Source: JANQGH01 sp039177555
GTDB taxonomy: Bacteria > Pseudomonadota > Alphaproteobacteria > DSM-16000 > Inquilinaceae
NCBI GenBank assembly: GCA_039177555.1
Contig: JBCDFV010000022.1
Location: forward strand, 1 to 64,000
DNA: 64,000 nucleotides
Direction of reading: 5' to 3'
Part shown: positions 44,096-52,714 of the stretch, piece by piece
How positions within the stretch are numbered: the first letter of the stretch is position 1
How the letters are laid out: every line of letters begins with the position of its first letter
The notes under the pieces: generated by a model
Database searches by the model: none
What the model was told of the DNA's origin: nothing
The model's input: only the letters and a program-made list of their open reading frames with translations
Program-made: the position numbers and the translations under genes

Positions 44096-45450
44096 CCGCT
44101 GCCTGGCGTCGCGCATGGCTTGCGATCGCCGCTGTTCTGGTTCTCGGTTTCCTCGCCGGCTGTCAGCCTTCGACGCCCATCCAGACGGGCAATGTTGACA
44201 GCAACCTCGATCCTTTTTTCCGGGCGCTGAACGCGCTGGAGACGGGTCAAAGGCAGGACCCGGTCGTGGTCTTGCAAATCGGCGACAGCCATACCGCCGG
44301 TGACCGCTTCAGCGGCCGGCTGCGCGCCCAGTTGCAGGCTCGGTTCGGCGATGCAGGCCGGGGCTATCTGCAGCCCGGCGTGCCGTTCGCGTTCTACAAT
44401 CCCGCCGGCGTTTTGGCCGAACAGACCGAGGGTTGGCAGGTCGCCAACAGCCTGTCGGCCAGCGCGCCCGGGCCCTTCGGCCTGTCCGGTTATCGCCAGA
44501 CCGCGTTCGAGGCCGGCGAGGTCATGATGCTGACGTCCGACACCTTCGCCGGTTTCGACCGCGCCTGGTTGCAAGTCGCCGCGCAGCCAGGCGGCGGCAG
44601 GCTCTTGGTCTCCGCCGATGGCCGGCCGGTCGCCGAGGTGGAGACCGCCAGCACGCGGCCCGAAGCCCGACTGGTCAGACTGACGATTCCCGAGGGCACC
44701 CGATCGCTTACGCTCCAGACGCTGGATGACGCGCCGACGTCGCTCGCCGGCTGGGGCGTCGGGCGCAACCAGCCGGGCATCGAGTTGGACGCCATGGGCG
44801 TCGGCGGCGCGACGATCGGCATCATCGACAATTGGGCGCCGGACCGGGTCGCGGCGGAGATCGCGGACCGCGACCCCAGCCTGATCATCCTTGCCTTCGG
44901 CACCAATGAGGGCTTTGACGACACGCTGGACCTTGGCGCCTACGCCCAGCGCTGGCGCGCGCGGCTGACCCAGATACGACGCTGGGCGCCGGAGGCGGCG
45001 ATCGTGGTGATCGGCCCGCCCGATGGCAATCGGCGCGCGCGCGGCTGTCCCGCCCTTGACGATCCGGCGCTGGCCATGTGTGCGCCACTGACCCCGGTCG
45101 AGATCGAGGACTACGCCGACCTGTTGGCGGACGATGCCGACGGCCCGGACCTGTGCCGTTGGCACCCGCCGCCCAGCCTGGCGGAGGTGCGCGCCGTTCA
45201 ACAGCGCGAGGCCGCCGCCCAAGGCGTCTGGTTCTGGGACTGGTCGTCGGTGATGGGCGGTGCCTGCGGCATGCATGAATGGGTCGTGGCCGCCACGCCC
45301 TTGGCCTATGGCGACCATGTCCACATGCGCGACGACGGTTATGTGCTCAGTGCCGACCGGTTCTATGCCGAACTGATGAACCGCTACCGCGCCTGGACCG
45401 GCGGCGCCGTGGCGCTGGCCCCCCTGTCCGGGACGCATCCGCCCCTTTGA
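44092..45450 (+). CDS. SGNH hydrolase-like lipoprotein (PatB/Ape1-like role)
   Basis: A 452-residue lipoprotein. The lipobox is LAGC with Cys24; residues 7-22 are the signal helix. The catalytic blocks are QIGDSHTAGD (Ser66), FGTNEGF (about 277-281) and GDHVHMRDDGY (His near 413). Between blocks I and III lies an inserted beta domain of about 150 residues. Lipidation places it at the membrane, where an MBOAT could pass acetyl groups to it. It is coupled to both neighbours. Whether it acts as transferase or esterase cannot be told from sequence. Confidence 0.8.
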   Translation: MTAAWRRAWLAIAAVLVLGFLAGCQPSTPIQTGNVDSNLDPFFRALNALETGQRQDPVVVLQIGDSHTAGDRFSGRLRAQLQARFGDAGRGYLQPGVPFAFYNPAGVLAEQTEGWQVANSLSASAPGPFGLSGYRQTAFEAGEVMMLTSDTFAGFDRAWLQVAAQPGGGRLLVSADGRPVAEVETASTRPEARLVRLTIPEGTRSLTLQTLDDAPTSLAGWGVGRNQPGIELDAMGVGGATIGIIDNWAPDRVAAEIADRDPSLIILAFGTNEGFDDTLDLGAYAQRWRARLTQIRRWAPEAAIVVIGPPDGNRRARGCPALDDPALAMCAPLTPVEIEDYADLLADDADGPDLCRWHPPPSLAEVRAVQQREAAAQGVWFWDWSSVMGGACGMHEWVVAATPLAYGDHVHMRDDGYVLSADRFYAELMNRYRAWTGGAVALAPLSGTHPPL

Positions 45451-45468
45451 GGGCGGGGCCACGGTTTC

Positions 45469-46881
45469 ATGCTGTTCCCGACCCTTGATTTCGGGCTGTT
45501 CTTTCTGATCGTTTTCGCAATCGCCTGGGGCGTGCGCGGGTCGCCGACCGGCCGTAAGGCGGTGCTGATCGTCGCCAGCTATATCTTCTACGGCTATTGG
45601 GACTGGCGCTTTTGCTTCCTGCTGGGCTTCAGCTCGCTGGCCAACTACACCGCCGGCCTGTGGATCGACCGGCTGGGCGACGCCAGGCAGCGCAAGCTGG
45701 TCCTGATCGTCGCCGTGGTGATCAATCTGGGCCTGCTGGCCTACTTCAAATACACCGGCTTCTTCATCGAAAGCCTGAACGACGCGGCCTATTCGCTCGG
45801 CCTGGAACGCGAACTGCCGTTCCTTGAGATCATTCTGCCGGTCGGCATCTCGTTCTTCACCTTCCAAGGCATCTCCTACGTCGCCGACGTCTATCGACGG
45901 GTCATCCCGGCCTCGCGCTCGGTCCTGAACGTGCTGCTCTACATCTCGTTCTTCCCCCAGTTGGTCGCCGGCCCCATCGTGCGCGCCCAGATCTTCATGC
46001 CCCAGATCGAAAAGCCGGCCGATCCCAACCGCATCTTCGCCAGCATCGGGATCACGCTGATCCTGATCGGCATGTTCAAGAAGGTGGTGATCGCCAACTA
46101 TCTGGCGACCGAGATGGTCGACAACGTCTTTTTCGACCCGTTCTTTTACGGACCGATCGACCTGTTGTTGGCCGTCTATGGTTACGCGATCCAGATCTAC
46201 TGCGATTTCAGCGCCTATTCGGACATCGCGATCGGCGTTGCCCTGCTGCTGGGCTTTCGCTTTCAGAAGAACTTCAACCAGCCCTATCGGGCCGAGTCGA
46301 TCCAGGATTTCTGGCGCCGCTGGCACATCAGCCTGTCCAGCTGGCTACGCGATTATCTCTACATTCCGCTGGGCGGCAGCCGGGCCGGCCCGTTGCGCAC
46401 CCGGCTGAACCTGATGATCACCATGCTGCTGGGCGGCATCTGGCACGGCGCGGCCTGGACCTTTCTGTTCTGGGGCTTTCTGCACGGCCTCGGCCTGGTG
46501 GTCGAGCGCATGCTGGGCTGGGGCCGGTCGGCGGCCAGGCGCCCGGTCTGGCAGAAGGTTCTGGCCACCGTGCTGGTGTTCCATTTCGTCTGTCTGGCCT
46601 GGATCTTCTTCCGGTCGGAGGACTTTGGCACCGCGCTCACCTATCTCGGCGGCTTCGCCAATTTCTCCGCGCCGGTGGAGTTCGCGACCCCCTTCATCAT
46701 CGGGCTGCTGCTGGTCGGCCTATCGTTCCATTTCGTGCCGCACGACACGGTCGAACGCACCGCTTCGGTCGTGCGCCGCCTGCCGCCGGTCGCCCAAGGC
46801 GCGCTCGGCGGCCTGTTGCTGGTCGTCATCGACGCGCTGGGGCCGGAAGGTATTGCGCCCTTCATCTATTTCCAGTTCTGA
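45469..46881 (+). CDS. MBOAT O-acyltransferase (AlgI/PatA type)
   Basis: A 470-residue membrane protein with about 11 helices. Family marks are LPVGISFFTFQGISYVADVYRR, FFPQLVAGPI and FWRRWHISLSSWLRDYLYIPLGG with His286; the invariant MBOAT histidine is His326 in GGIWHGAAW. It likely moves acetyl groups from a cytosolic donor across the membrane to the SGNH partners. The protein ends in FIYFQF, an aromatic tail with a tyrosine common to this MBOAT group. ATG 45469 lies 18 bp after the lipoprotein gene. Confidence 0.9.
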   Translation: MLFPTLDFGLFFLIVFAIAWGVRGSPTGRKAVLIVASYIFYGYWDWRFCFLLGFSSLANYTAGLWIDRLGDARQRKLVLIVAVVINLGLLAYFKYTGFFIESLNDAAYSLGLERELPFLEIILPVGISFFTFQGISYVADVYRRVIPASRSVLNVLLYISFFPQLVAGPIVRAQIFMPQIEKPADPNRIFASIGITLILIGMFKKVVIANYLATEMVDNVFFDPFFYGPIDLLLAVYGYAIQIYCDFSAYSDIAIGVALLLGFRFQKNFNQPYRAESIQDFWRRWHISLSSWLRDYLYIPLGGSRAGPLRTRLNLMITMLLGGIWHGAAWTFLFWGFLHGLGLVVERMLGWGRSAARRPVWQKVLATVLVFHFVCLAWIFFRSEDFGTALTYLGGFANFSAPVEFATPFIIGLLLVGLSFHFVPHDTVERTASVVRRLPPVAQGALGGLLLVVIDALGPEGIAPFIYFQF

Positions 46882-46892
46882 TCGGAGCGGAT

Positions 46893-47207
46893 ATGAGCAT
46901 CGACCCCAATACCGACGCCAACGCCGCCTTTCAGCGCCACCGTAACGAGCTGGACATCACTGTCGGCGCGCCCAGCCAGCGCTTGGGCGTCGTTGTCGCC
47001 ATGCTGATCAGCGGTGTCGTCGTGGCGGCGGTCTTCGGCTCCGGCGCGATGCGCGACTGGGCCTTCGAACTGACGCTCGACGCGATTCCGGGCGCCGAAC
47101 TGGTCTTCGCCGCGGCCGACACCTGGCACCGATGGATGGATTGGCTGGGCGCGCCCGACGTCTTCGACGCCATCCACGCCTGGATCGAACGCTGGCGGTT
47201 AGGCTAA
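46893..47207 (+). CDS. Small single-span membrane protein of the O-acetylation operon
   Basis: A 104-residue protein I do not recognise. Residues 1-28 are polar, 30-48 form one hydrophobic helix (LGVVVAMLISGVVVAAVFG), and the remainder is amphipathic and Trp-rich (AADTWHRWMDWLG, HAWIERWRLG). The ATG lies 11 bp after the MBOAT stop, with CGGAG ahead of it. Position suggests an accessory partner of the MBOAT. Its C-terminus carries no tyrosine, unlike DltX. The stop interlocks with that of mntR. Confidence 0.7.
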   Translation: MSIDPNTDANAAFQRHRNELDITVGAPSQRLGVVVAMLISGVVVAAVFGSGAMRDWAFELTLDAIPGAELVFAAADTWHRWMDWLGAPDVFDAIHAWIERWRLG

Positions 47208-47623
47208 CTGGCCTGCTTCTCAATGAACCGCTCGAACGCCGCCAGCGTTTCCGCGCTGACATGGTGCTCGACACCCTCGGCGTCTTGCTCCGCCGTGGCC
47301 TCGTCGACGCCCAGCGCGATCAGGAAGTCGCGCACCAGCTTGTGCCGCTGGCGGCTTTTTTCCGCCAGGTCGCGGCCCTTGTCCGTCAGGAAGATCGACC
47401 GGTAGGGCGCGCTGTTCAGGTACCCGTCCCGCTCCAGCCGCTTTAGCGTGTTGTTCACCGTCGCCGGCGTCACGCCCAGCCGGCGCGATAGGTCGACGGC
47501 ACGCGCCTCGCCCTGCGAATCGGTCAGGTCGGCGATCAGCTCGACATAGTCCTCGACGATTTCCAACGCATGCGCGTCGCGCACGATCTTGAACGCGCGG
47601 GCGTGCTGCTCGACAGATTTCAT
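47204..47623 (-). CDS. mntR: Manganese-responsive repressor MntR (DtxR family)
   Basis: A 139-residue metalloregulator. The HTH is RAVDLSRRLGVTPATVNNTLKRLERDGYL and the wing PYRSIFLTDKGRDLAEK; metal ligands are expected in HKLVRDFLIALGVDEATAEQDAEGVEHHVSAETL (E-x-x-H-H). There is no SH3-like third domain, so it is MntR-sized rather than DtxR/IdeR. ATG 47623 is used; a TTG one codon upstream is also possible. It diverges from mntABCD, which it should repress. Confidence 0.9.
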   Translation of the reverse strand: MKSVEQHARAFKIVRDAHALEIVEDYVELIADLTDSQGEARAVDLSRRLGVTPATVNNTLKRLERDGYLNSAPYRSIFLTDKGRDLAEKSRQRHKLVRDFLIALGVDEATAEQDAEGVEHHVSAETLAAFERFIEKQAS

Positions 47624-47690
47624 CAATGGCGACTTTCGGGCTCCAGGGCGCGGCGGCGCACCATAGCCCAGCGGACACGCCGGCGCACGA

Positions 47691-47727
47691 AGTTAGCCTT
47701 GACAAACTTTATCAGCCAACTCAATAT
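47691..47727 (+). promoter_or_regulatory. mntA promoter with flanking inverted repeat (candidate MntR site)
   Basis: TTGACA (47699-47704), 17 nt, CAATAT. AGTTAGC (47691-47697) and GCCAACT (47715-47721) form a near-perfect inverted repeat that brackets the -35 and spacer, as a DtxR-family operator would. Confidence 0.45.
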
Positions 47728-47812
47728 TTGGGAGTGCCGACATAGGCATTCAACGAGGCCTAATGCTGTTAGCTGGGCCGTAACAAAGCTCGTAAGGCAA
47801 AGAGTTAAAGCG

Positions 47813-48769
47813 ATGACCAAGTTTCTCAGCACTGCCGCCCTTGCCCTGCCGCTCGCCTTCGGCGCCAACGCCGCCTTGGCGGACGAGCCGCTGCAAGTGG
47901 TGGTTACGACGTCGATGATCGGCGACGCCGTCGAACAGGTCGCCGGCGACCGCGCGGAGGTCGTGGCCCTGATGGGGCCCGGCGTCGACCCGCATGCCTA
48001 TCGTCAGACGCGGTCGGATATCGCCAACCTGGTGGCCGCCGATCTCGTGCTTTGGCACGGCCTTTATCTTGAGGCCCAGATGGAAGACTTCCTGCTGGAC
48101 CTGGCCGAGCGGAAGCCGGTCGTGGCCGTGGGCGAGGGTGTCGAGGCGGACCAACTGCTGTCCCACGACGACTATGACGGCCGTTTCGACCCGCATGTCT
48201 GGATGGACCCGGAGTTGTGGCCCCAGGTCGTCCTCACCGTGCGTGACAGCTTGATCGAGCTCGACCCCGAAGGCGCGGCGGCCTATCGCGAAAACGCGGA
48301 CATGCATCTGGCCGAGATCGAGGAACTGGCCGATTACGCCAGTCAGGTGCTCGGCAGCGTGCCGGAAGACCAGCGTGTGCTGGTGTCGGCCCACGATGCC
48401 TTCAACTATTTCGGCGACGCCTACGGTTTCGAGGTGGTCGGCATTCAGGGCATTTCGACCGAGGCGGAGGCCGGCCTGCGCCGCATCGAGGAACTGGTCG
48501 ACCTGATCGTCGAGCGCGAGATCTCCGCCGTCTTCGTCGAAAGCTCCGTTTCCGACCGCAACATCCGTGCCCTGATCGAAGGGGCGGCCGCGCGCGGCCA
48601 CGATCTGTCGATCGGCGGCCAGCTCTTCTCCGACGCCATGGGCCAGCCCGACAGCTATGAGGGCACCTATATCGGCATGATCGATCATAACGCGACCTCG
48701 ATCGCCCGTGCGCTGGGCGGCGAGGCGCCGGAGTTGGGCATGCAGGGCCGCTTGGGGGCGGGTTCGTGA
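47813..48769 (+). CDS. mntA: Manganese/zinc ABC transporter, substrate-binding protein
   Basis: A 318-residue cluster A-I metal-binding protein. Signal peptide 1-23 (ANAALA). Metal ligands are His61 (DPHAY), His128 (FDPHVWMDP), a Glu in VFVESSVSD and an Asp in MIDHNAT. The His-rich loop of ZnuA is absent, and mntR lies next door, so Mn is favoured over Zn; Fe cannot be excluded. GTGA overlap with the ATPase gene. Confidence 0.88.
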   Translation: MTKFLSTAALALPLAFGANAALADEPLQVVVTTSMIGDAVEQVAGDRAEVVALMGPGVDPHAYRQTRSDIANLVAADLVLWHGLYLEAQMEDFLLDLAERKPVVAVGEGVEADQLLSHDDYDGRFDPHVWMDPELWPQVVLTVRDSLIELDPEGAAAYRENADMHLAEIEELADYASQVLGSVPEDQRVLVSAHDAFNYFGDAYGFEVVGIQGISTEAEAGLRRIEELVDLIVEREISAVFVESSVSDRNIRALIEGAAARGHDLSIGGQLFSDAMGQPDSYEGTYIGMIDHNATSIARALGGEAPELGMQGRLGAGS

Positions 48770-49590
48770 CCACCGCGATCGCGGCAAGCCCGGAACTGAT
48801 CGCCGACGCCGGCCGGATCGTCGAACCGTCGCCAGCGGCCGAGAGCCCGCTGGCCATCCGTGGCCTGACGGTCTCCTACGGCAGGAAGTCGGCGGTCTTT
48901 TCCATCGACGCCGACATGCCGGCCGCCTCCATAACCGCGATCATCGGCCCCAACGGCGCGGGTAAGTCGACCTTGTTGAAGGGCGCGCTGGGCATCATTC
49001 CGGCGGTGTCCGGCGAGGTCAGCGTGTTCGGCCGGCCGTTCGCCAAGACCCGTCGCCGCGTCGCCTACGTGCCCCAGCGCGCCAGCGTGGACTGGGATTT
49101 CCCCGCCCGGGTCGTCGATGTGGTGATCATGGGGCTTTACGCGGAAATCGGGCTGCTGCGCTTTGCCGGCTGGGGGCATCGCAAGAAGGCCTTGGCCTGC
49201 CTCGACCGCGTCGGCATGGCCGATTTCGCCGATCGCCAGATCGGCCAGCTCTCCGGCGGCCAACAGCAGCGCGTTTTTCTGGCCCGCGCGCTGGCGCAGG
49301 ATGCCGATCTCTACTTGCTGGACGAACCCTTCGCAGGGGTCGATGCGGCAACCGAAAAGGCCATCGTCGACGTTCTGAAGACCCTGAAGGGCGACAAGAA
49401 GACGGTGGTCTGCGTCCATCACGACCTGTCGACCGTGACGGCCTATTTCGACCGGGTGTTGTTCTTGAATGTGCGCAAGATTGCCGAGGGGCCGACCGAG
49501 ACGGTCTTCACCGAGGCCAACTTGCAGGCGACCTATGGTGGCCGGCTTGCCGAGACGCATATCGAGGACTTGCAGCTCGGCGTCGGCTGA
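48766..49590 (+). CDS. mntB: Manganese ABC transporter, ATP-binding protein
   Basis: A 274-residue ATPase. Walker A GPNGAGKST is at about 63-71, the Q-loop is YVPQRASVDWDFP (typical of metal importers), the signature LSGGQQQR, Walker B LYLLDEPFAGVD and switch VHHD. An N-terminal extension of about 25 residues precedes the core. GTG start in an overlap with mntA; the first permease begins 19 bp after the stop. Confidence 0.9.
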   Translation: MTTAIAASPELIADAGRIVEPSPAAESPLAIRGLTVSYGRKSAVFSIDADMPAASITAIIGPNGAGKSTLLKGALGIIPAVSGEVSVFGRPFAKTRRRVAYVPQRASVDWDFPARVVDVVIMGLYAEIGLLRFAGWGHRKKALACLDRVGMADFADRQIGQLSGGQQQRVFLARALAQDADLYLLDEPFAGVDAATEKAIVDVLKTLKGDKKTVVCVHHDLSTVTAYFDRVLFLNVRKIAEGPTETVFTEANLQATYGGRLAETHIEDLQLGVG

Positions 49591-49609
49591 CACGTAGGCA
49601 ACTGCCGCA

Positions 49610-50827
49610 GTGACCGGTTTTGAGAGACTGATCGACGCGCTGACGCTGCAGGCGGGTTACAATTCCGCCCTGGTGGCGATCGGGGCGGCACTGCTTGGCC
49701 TTGCTGGCGGCGGTGCCGGCGCGTTTGTCTTTCTGCGCAAACGCGCACTGGTGTCGGATGCGATCAGCCATGCCACGCTGCCCGGCGTCGCCCTCGCGTT
49801 CATCGTCATGGCCGTGCTCGGCGGCACGGGCCGCTGGCTGCCGGGCCTCTTGGCCGGTTCCGCCATCACCGCCGCGATCGGCCTCCTGATTGTCGAATGG
49901 ATGGCGCGACGGACGCGCCTGTCGGAGGACGCGGCCATCGGCGCAGTGCTGTCGGTGTTTTTCGGTCTGGGCGTCGTTCTGTTGACGGTTATCCAGACCA
50001 TGTCCTCTGGTCAACAGGCCGGCCTGGGCTCCTTCCTCTTAGGCTCGACCGCCGGCATGCTGATCAGCGAGGCCTACGTAATCGCCATCGCGGGTGCCAT
50101 CGCGGCCGGCCTCGTCTTCCTGATGCGCCGGCCAATGACCCTGGTCGCCTTCGACCCGGAGTTTGCGACGACCACAGGTGTCGATGTGCGCCGCACCGAC
50201 ATCGCCATCCTGGTGCTGGCCCTGATCGTGACCGTGATCGGGCTGAAGATCGTCGGGCTGATCCTGATCGTCGCGCTGCTGATCATCCCGCCCGTCGCGG
50301 CGCGGTTCTGGACCGACCGCGTCGCCTTGCTGATCTTGATCGCGGCGGGCATGGGCGCGGTGTCCGGGTATGTCGGTGCCGCGATCTCCTCCGCGTTCGC
50401 GGGCGTGCCCACCGGGCCGGTGATCGTGCTCATCGCCTTCGTGCTGTTTTTGGTGTCGCTGCTGGCCTCGCCCTTGCGTGGTGCCCTTGCCGCCGCGCTG
50501 CGCCAGTGGCGCTTTCGCCGCCTCGTGCACCAGCGACAGGGCCTGCTTGCTCTTGCGCGCGGCGAGGCGATCTATGACCGGCTGACGCTCTCGACGCTAC
50601 GGCGCGCCGGCTACATGCGCCGCGACGGGGTGGCCACGCTCGCCGGACGGTCGGCCGCCGCCAAGGCGCTGAAGGACGAGGCGCGTTGGGCGGAGGCGAT
50701 GCGCAGCGAGGCCGATGGGCCCATCTTTGCGGACTATGACGGATTGACGCCGATCGAGGATTTGCTGACGCCCGACCAGATCGCCGACCTCGATCGCCGC
50801 CTGGCGCGCCTGGAGGTCGCGACGTGA
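49610..50827 (+). CDS. mntC: Manganese ABC transporter permease with cytoplasmic C-terminal extension
   Basis: A 405-residue ABC-3 permease. LRKRALVSDAISHATLPGVALAF is the family signature; eight or so helices end near residue 290. The remaining about 115 residues are soluble and charged, with LSTLRRAGYMRRDGVATLAGR resembling a winged-helix segment and a final helical part (LTPDQIADLDRRLARLE). Such tails occur in some Mn/Fe permeases and may sense metal or contact the ATPase. GTG start; the stop overlaps the next ATG by one base. Confidence 0.88.
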   Translation: MTGFERLIDALTLQAGYNSALVAIGAALLGLAGGGAGAFVFLRKRALVSDAISHATLPGVALAFIVMAVLGGTGRWLPGLLAGSAITAAIGLLIVEWMARRTRLSEDAAIGAVLSVFFGLGVVLLTVIQTMSSGQQAGLGSFLLGSTAGMLISEAYVIAIAGAIAAGLVFLMRRPMTLVAFDPEFATTTGVDVRRTDIAILVLALIVTVIGLKIVGLILIVALLIIPPVAARFWTDRVALLILIAAGMGAVSGYVGAAISSAFAGVPTGPVIVLIAFVLFLVSLLASPLRGALAAALRQWRFRRLVHQRQGLLALARGEAIYDRLTLSTLRRAGYMRRDGVATLAGRSAAAKALKDEARWAEAMRSEADGPIFADYDGLTPIEDLLTPDQIADLDRRLARLEVAT

Positions 50828-51756
50828 TGGGTGCGGAGTTCGTCCAGCTTAGCCTGACGCCGATGCTGATCGGTATTTTCGCGTCGATCGCCTGCGCCCT
50901 GCCGGGCAACTTCCTGCTGTTGCGGCGCCAGGCGCTGATCGGCGACGCGATCAGCCACGTGGTGCTGCCCGGCATCGTCGTGGCCTTTATCGTGACCGGA
51001 ACGGTGACCGCTTGGCCGATGATGATCGGCGCGGCGGCGGCGGCCATTGTGGCGGTCCTGCTGATCGAAGCCATCCGGCGCCTGGGCCGCATCGAATCCG
51101 GTGCAGCGATGGGCGTCGTGTTCACCACCCTGTTCGCCGCCGGCGTGCTGTTGCTGGAGCAGAGCGACACCAGCTCGGTTCATCTCGACGTCGAGCACGC
51201 GCTTTACGGCAATCTGGAGAGCCTGATCTGGTTTGATGCCACGGGCTGGTCGTCCCTGTTCGACGTCGAGGCGCTGGCCGGCCTGCCGCCCCAACTCGCC
51301 CGCATGGCGATCGTCGCTGCGGGCTTGGCGCTGTTCGTCCTGGTCCTTTGGAAAGAACTGGCGATCTCCACCTTCGACGGTGTCTTCGCCCAGTCGATCG
51401 GTATTCGTACCCGTGCCGTCGGATTTGCCTTGATCGTCGCCACGGCGATCGCGGCGGTCGCGGCCTTTGACGCCGTCGGGTCGATCATCGTGATCGCGAT
51501 GTTCATCTGCCCGCCCGCCGCCGCGCGTTTGATGACCGACAGCTTGTCCCGGCAGGTGTGGTGGAGCGTCGGCTTTGCGACACTGTCGGCGATCGCGGGC
51601 TATGTCTTGGCGGGCTACGGCCCCGGCTGGTTCGGATTGGCCCATTCGGTCAGTGCCGCCGGAATGATCGCCACCGTCTCCGGCGTCATCCTGGCCGTGG
51701 CGTGTCTCGCTGCACCACGCCGCCATCGCAGCGGGCAAGCGGCCGAGACCGTCTGA
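50827..51756 (+). CDS. mntD: Manganese ABC transporter permease
   Basis: A 309-residue ABC-3 permease, paralogous to the previous gene but without the soluble tail. LLLRRQALIGDAISHVVLPGIVVAF and DAVGSIIVIAMFICPPAAARLMTDS are the conserved segments. With mntC it would form the heterodimeric membrane channel. ATG 50827 lies in a TGATG overlap. Last gene of mntABCD. Confidence 0.9.
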   Translation: MGAEFVQLSLTPMLIGIFASIACALPGNFLLLRRQALIGDAISHVVLPGIVVAFIVTGTVTAWPMMIGAAAAAIVAVLLIEAIRRLGRIESGAAMGVVFTTLFAAGVLLLEQSDTSSVHLDVEHALYGNLESLIWFDATGWSSLFDVEALAGLPPQLARMAIVAAGLALFVLVLWKELAISTFDGVFAQSIGIRTRAVGFALIVATAIAAVAAFDAVGSIIVIAMFICPPAAARLMTDSLSRQVWWSVGFATLSAIAGYVLAGYGPGWFGLAHSVSAAGMIATVSGVILAVACLAAPRRHRSGQAAETV

Positions 51757-51832
51757 CGGGGCGATTGCCTTCGCGCCGCGAGGGCGCTAGGACAGCCTGC
51801 CTTATCCAGTCGAATGACATGAGAGTGCTCCG

Positions 51833-52690
51833 GTGAGCCAGCCGCGCGAGTTCATCCTGACCCTGTCCTGCCCGGACGTGATCGGCATCGTCGCCGCCGT
51901 CTCCGGCTTTCTGGCCGAGCGCGGCTGCAACATCATCGACAGCGCGCAGTTCGGCGATCGCGACAGCGGCGCCTTTTTCATGCGGGTGTCGTTCGCGGTG
52001 CCGGACGGGCCGTCGCTGGACGACATCAGGCAGGCGTTCGGCGAGATCGGTCGGCGCTACGCCATGCGCTGGTCGATCGACGATGCGGCTGCGCGCCCGC
52101 GCGTCCTGATCATGGTCTCGCGCTTCGGGCACTGCCTGAACGACCTGCTCTATCGCTATCGCATTGGCGCGCTCGGCATCGACATCCCGGCGATCGTGTC
52201 CAATCACCGCGACTACTACCGCCTCGCCGCGTCGTACGACATTCCGTTCCACCACCTGCCCGTCACCAAGACGACCAAGCAGGACCAGGAACGGCGCCTG
52301 ATGGAGATCGTCGAGCAGGAGGATGTCGAACTGGTGGTGCTGGCGCGCTACATGCAGGTCTTGTCCAACGCGCTGTGCGAGCGGATGTCCGGCCGGATCA
52401 TCAACATCCATCACAGCTTCCTGCCCAGCTTCAAGGGCGCGAAGCCGTACCACCAGGCCCATGAACGCGGCGTTAAGCTGATCGGTGCGACCGCGCACTA
52501 TGTCACGGCCGATCTGGATGAGGGGCCGATCATCGAGCAGGACGCCCGCCCGGTCGGCCATAGCCAGACGCCGGACGATCTGATCGCCATCGGCCGCGAT
52601 ATCGAAAGCGCGGTTCTGGCGCGCGCCGTCGCCTGGCACACCGAACGGAGGGTCCTGTTAAACGGCGGGCGAACCGTGGTCTTTCGTTAG
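51833..52690 (+). CDS. purU: Formyltetrahydrofolate deformylase
   Basis: Hydrolyses 10-formyl-THF to formate and THF. An N-terminal ACT domain (LSCPDVIGIVAAVSGFLAERGCNI) is followed by a formyltransferase-like domain with VSRFGHCLNDLLYR, the catalytic region INIHHSFLPSFKG and HYVTADLDEGPIIEQ (Asn, His, Asp). GTG start. 285 aa, normal. A single gene, 76 bp after mntD and 24 bp from the convergent epimerase gene. Confidence 0.94.
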   Translation: MSQPREFILTLSCPDVIGIVAAVSGFLAERGCNIIDSAQFGDRDSGAFFMRVSFAVPDGPSLDDIRQAFGEIGRRYAMRWSIDDAAARPRVLIMVSRFGHCLNDLLYRYRIGALGIDIPAIVSNHRDYYRLAASYDIPFHHLPVTKTTKQDQERRLMEIVEQEDVELVVLARYMQVLSNALCERMSGRIINIHHSFLPSFKGAKPYHQAHERGVKLIGATAHYVTADLDEGPIIEQDARPVGHSQTPDDLIAIGRDIESAVLARAVAWHTERRVLLNGGRTVVFR

Positions 52691-52714
52691 GCTTCTTTGG
52701 TTAGGCGCCTTTCG

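Noticed and set aside
44017..46326. A 769-codon open frame on the minus strand
   Set aside because: Shadow of the SGNH lipoprotein and MBOAT genes; composition is that of a reverse-frame artefact.
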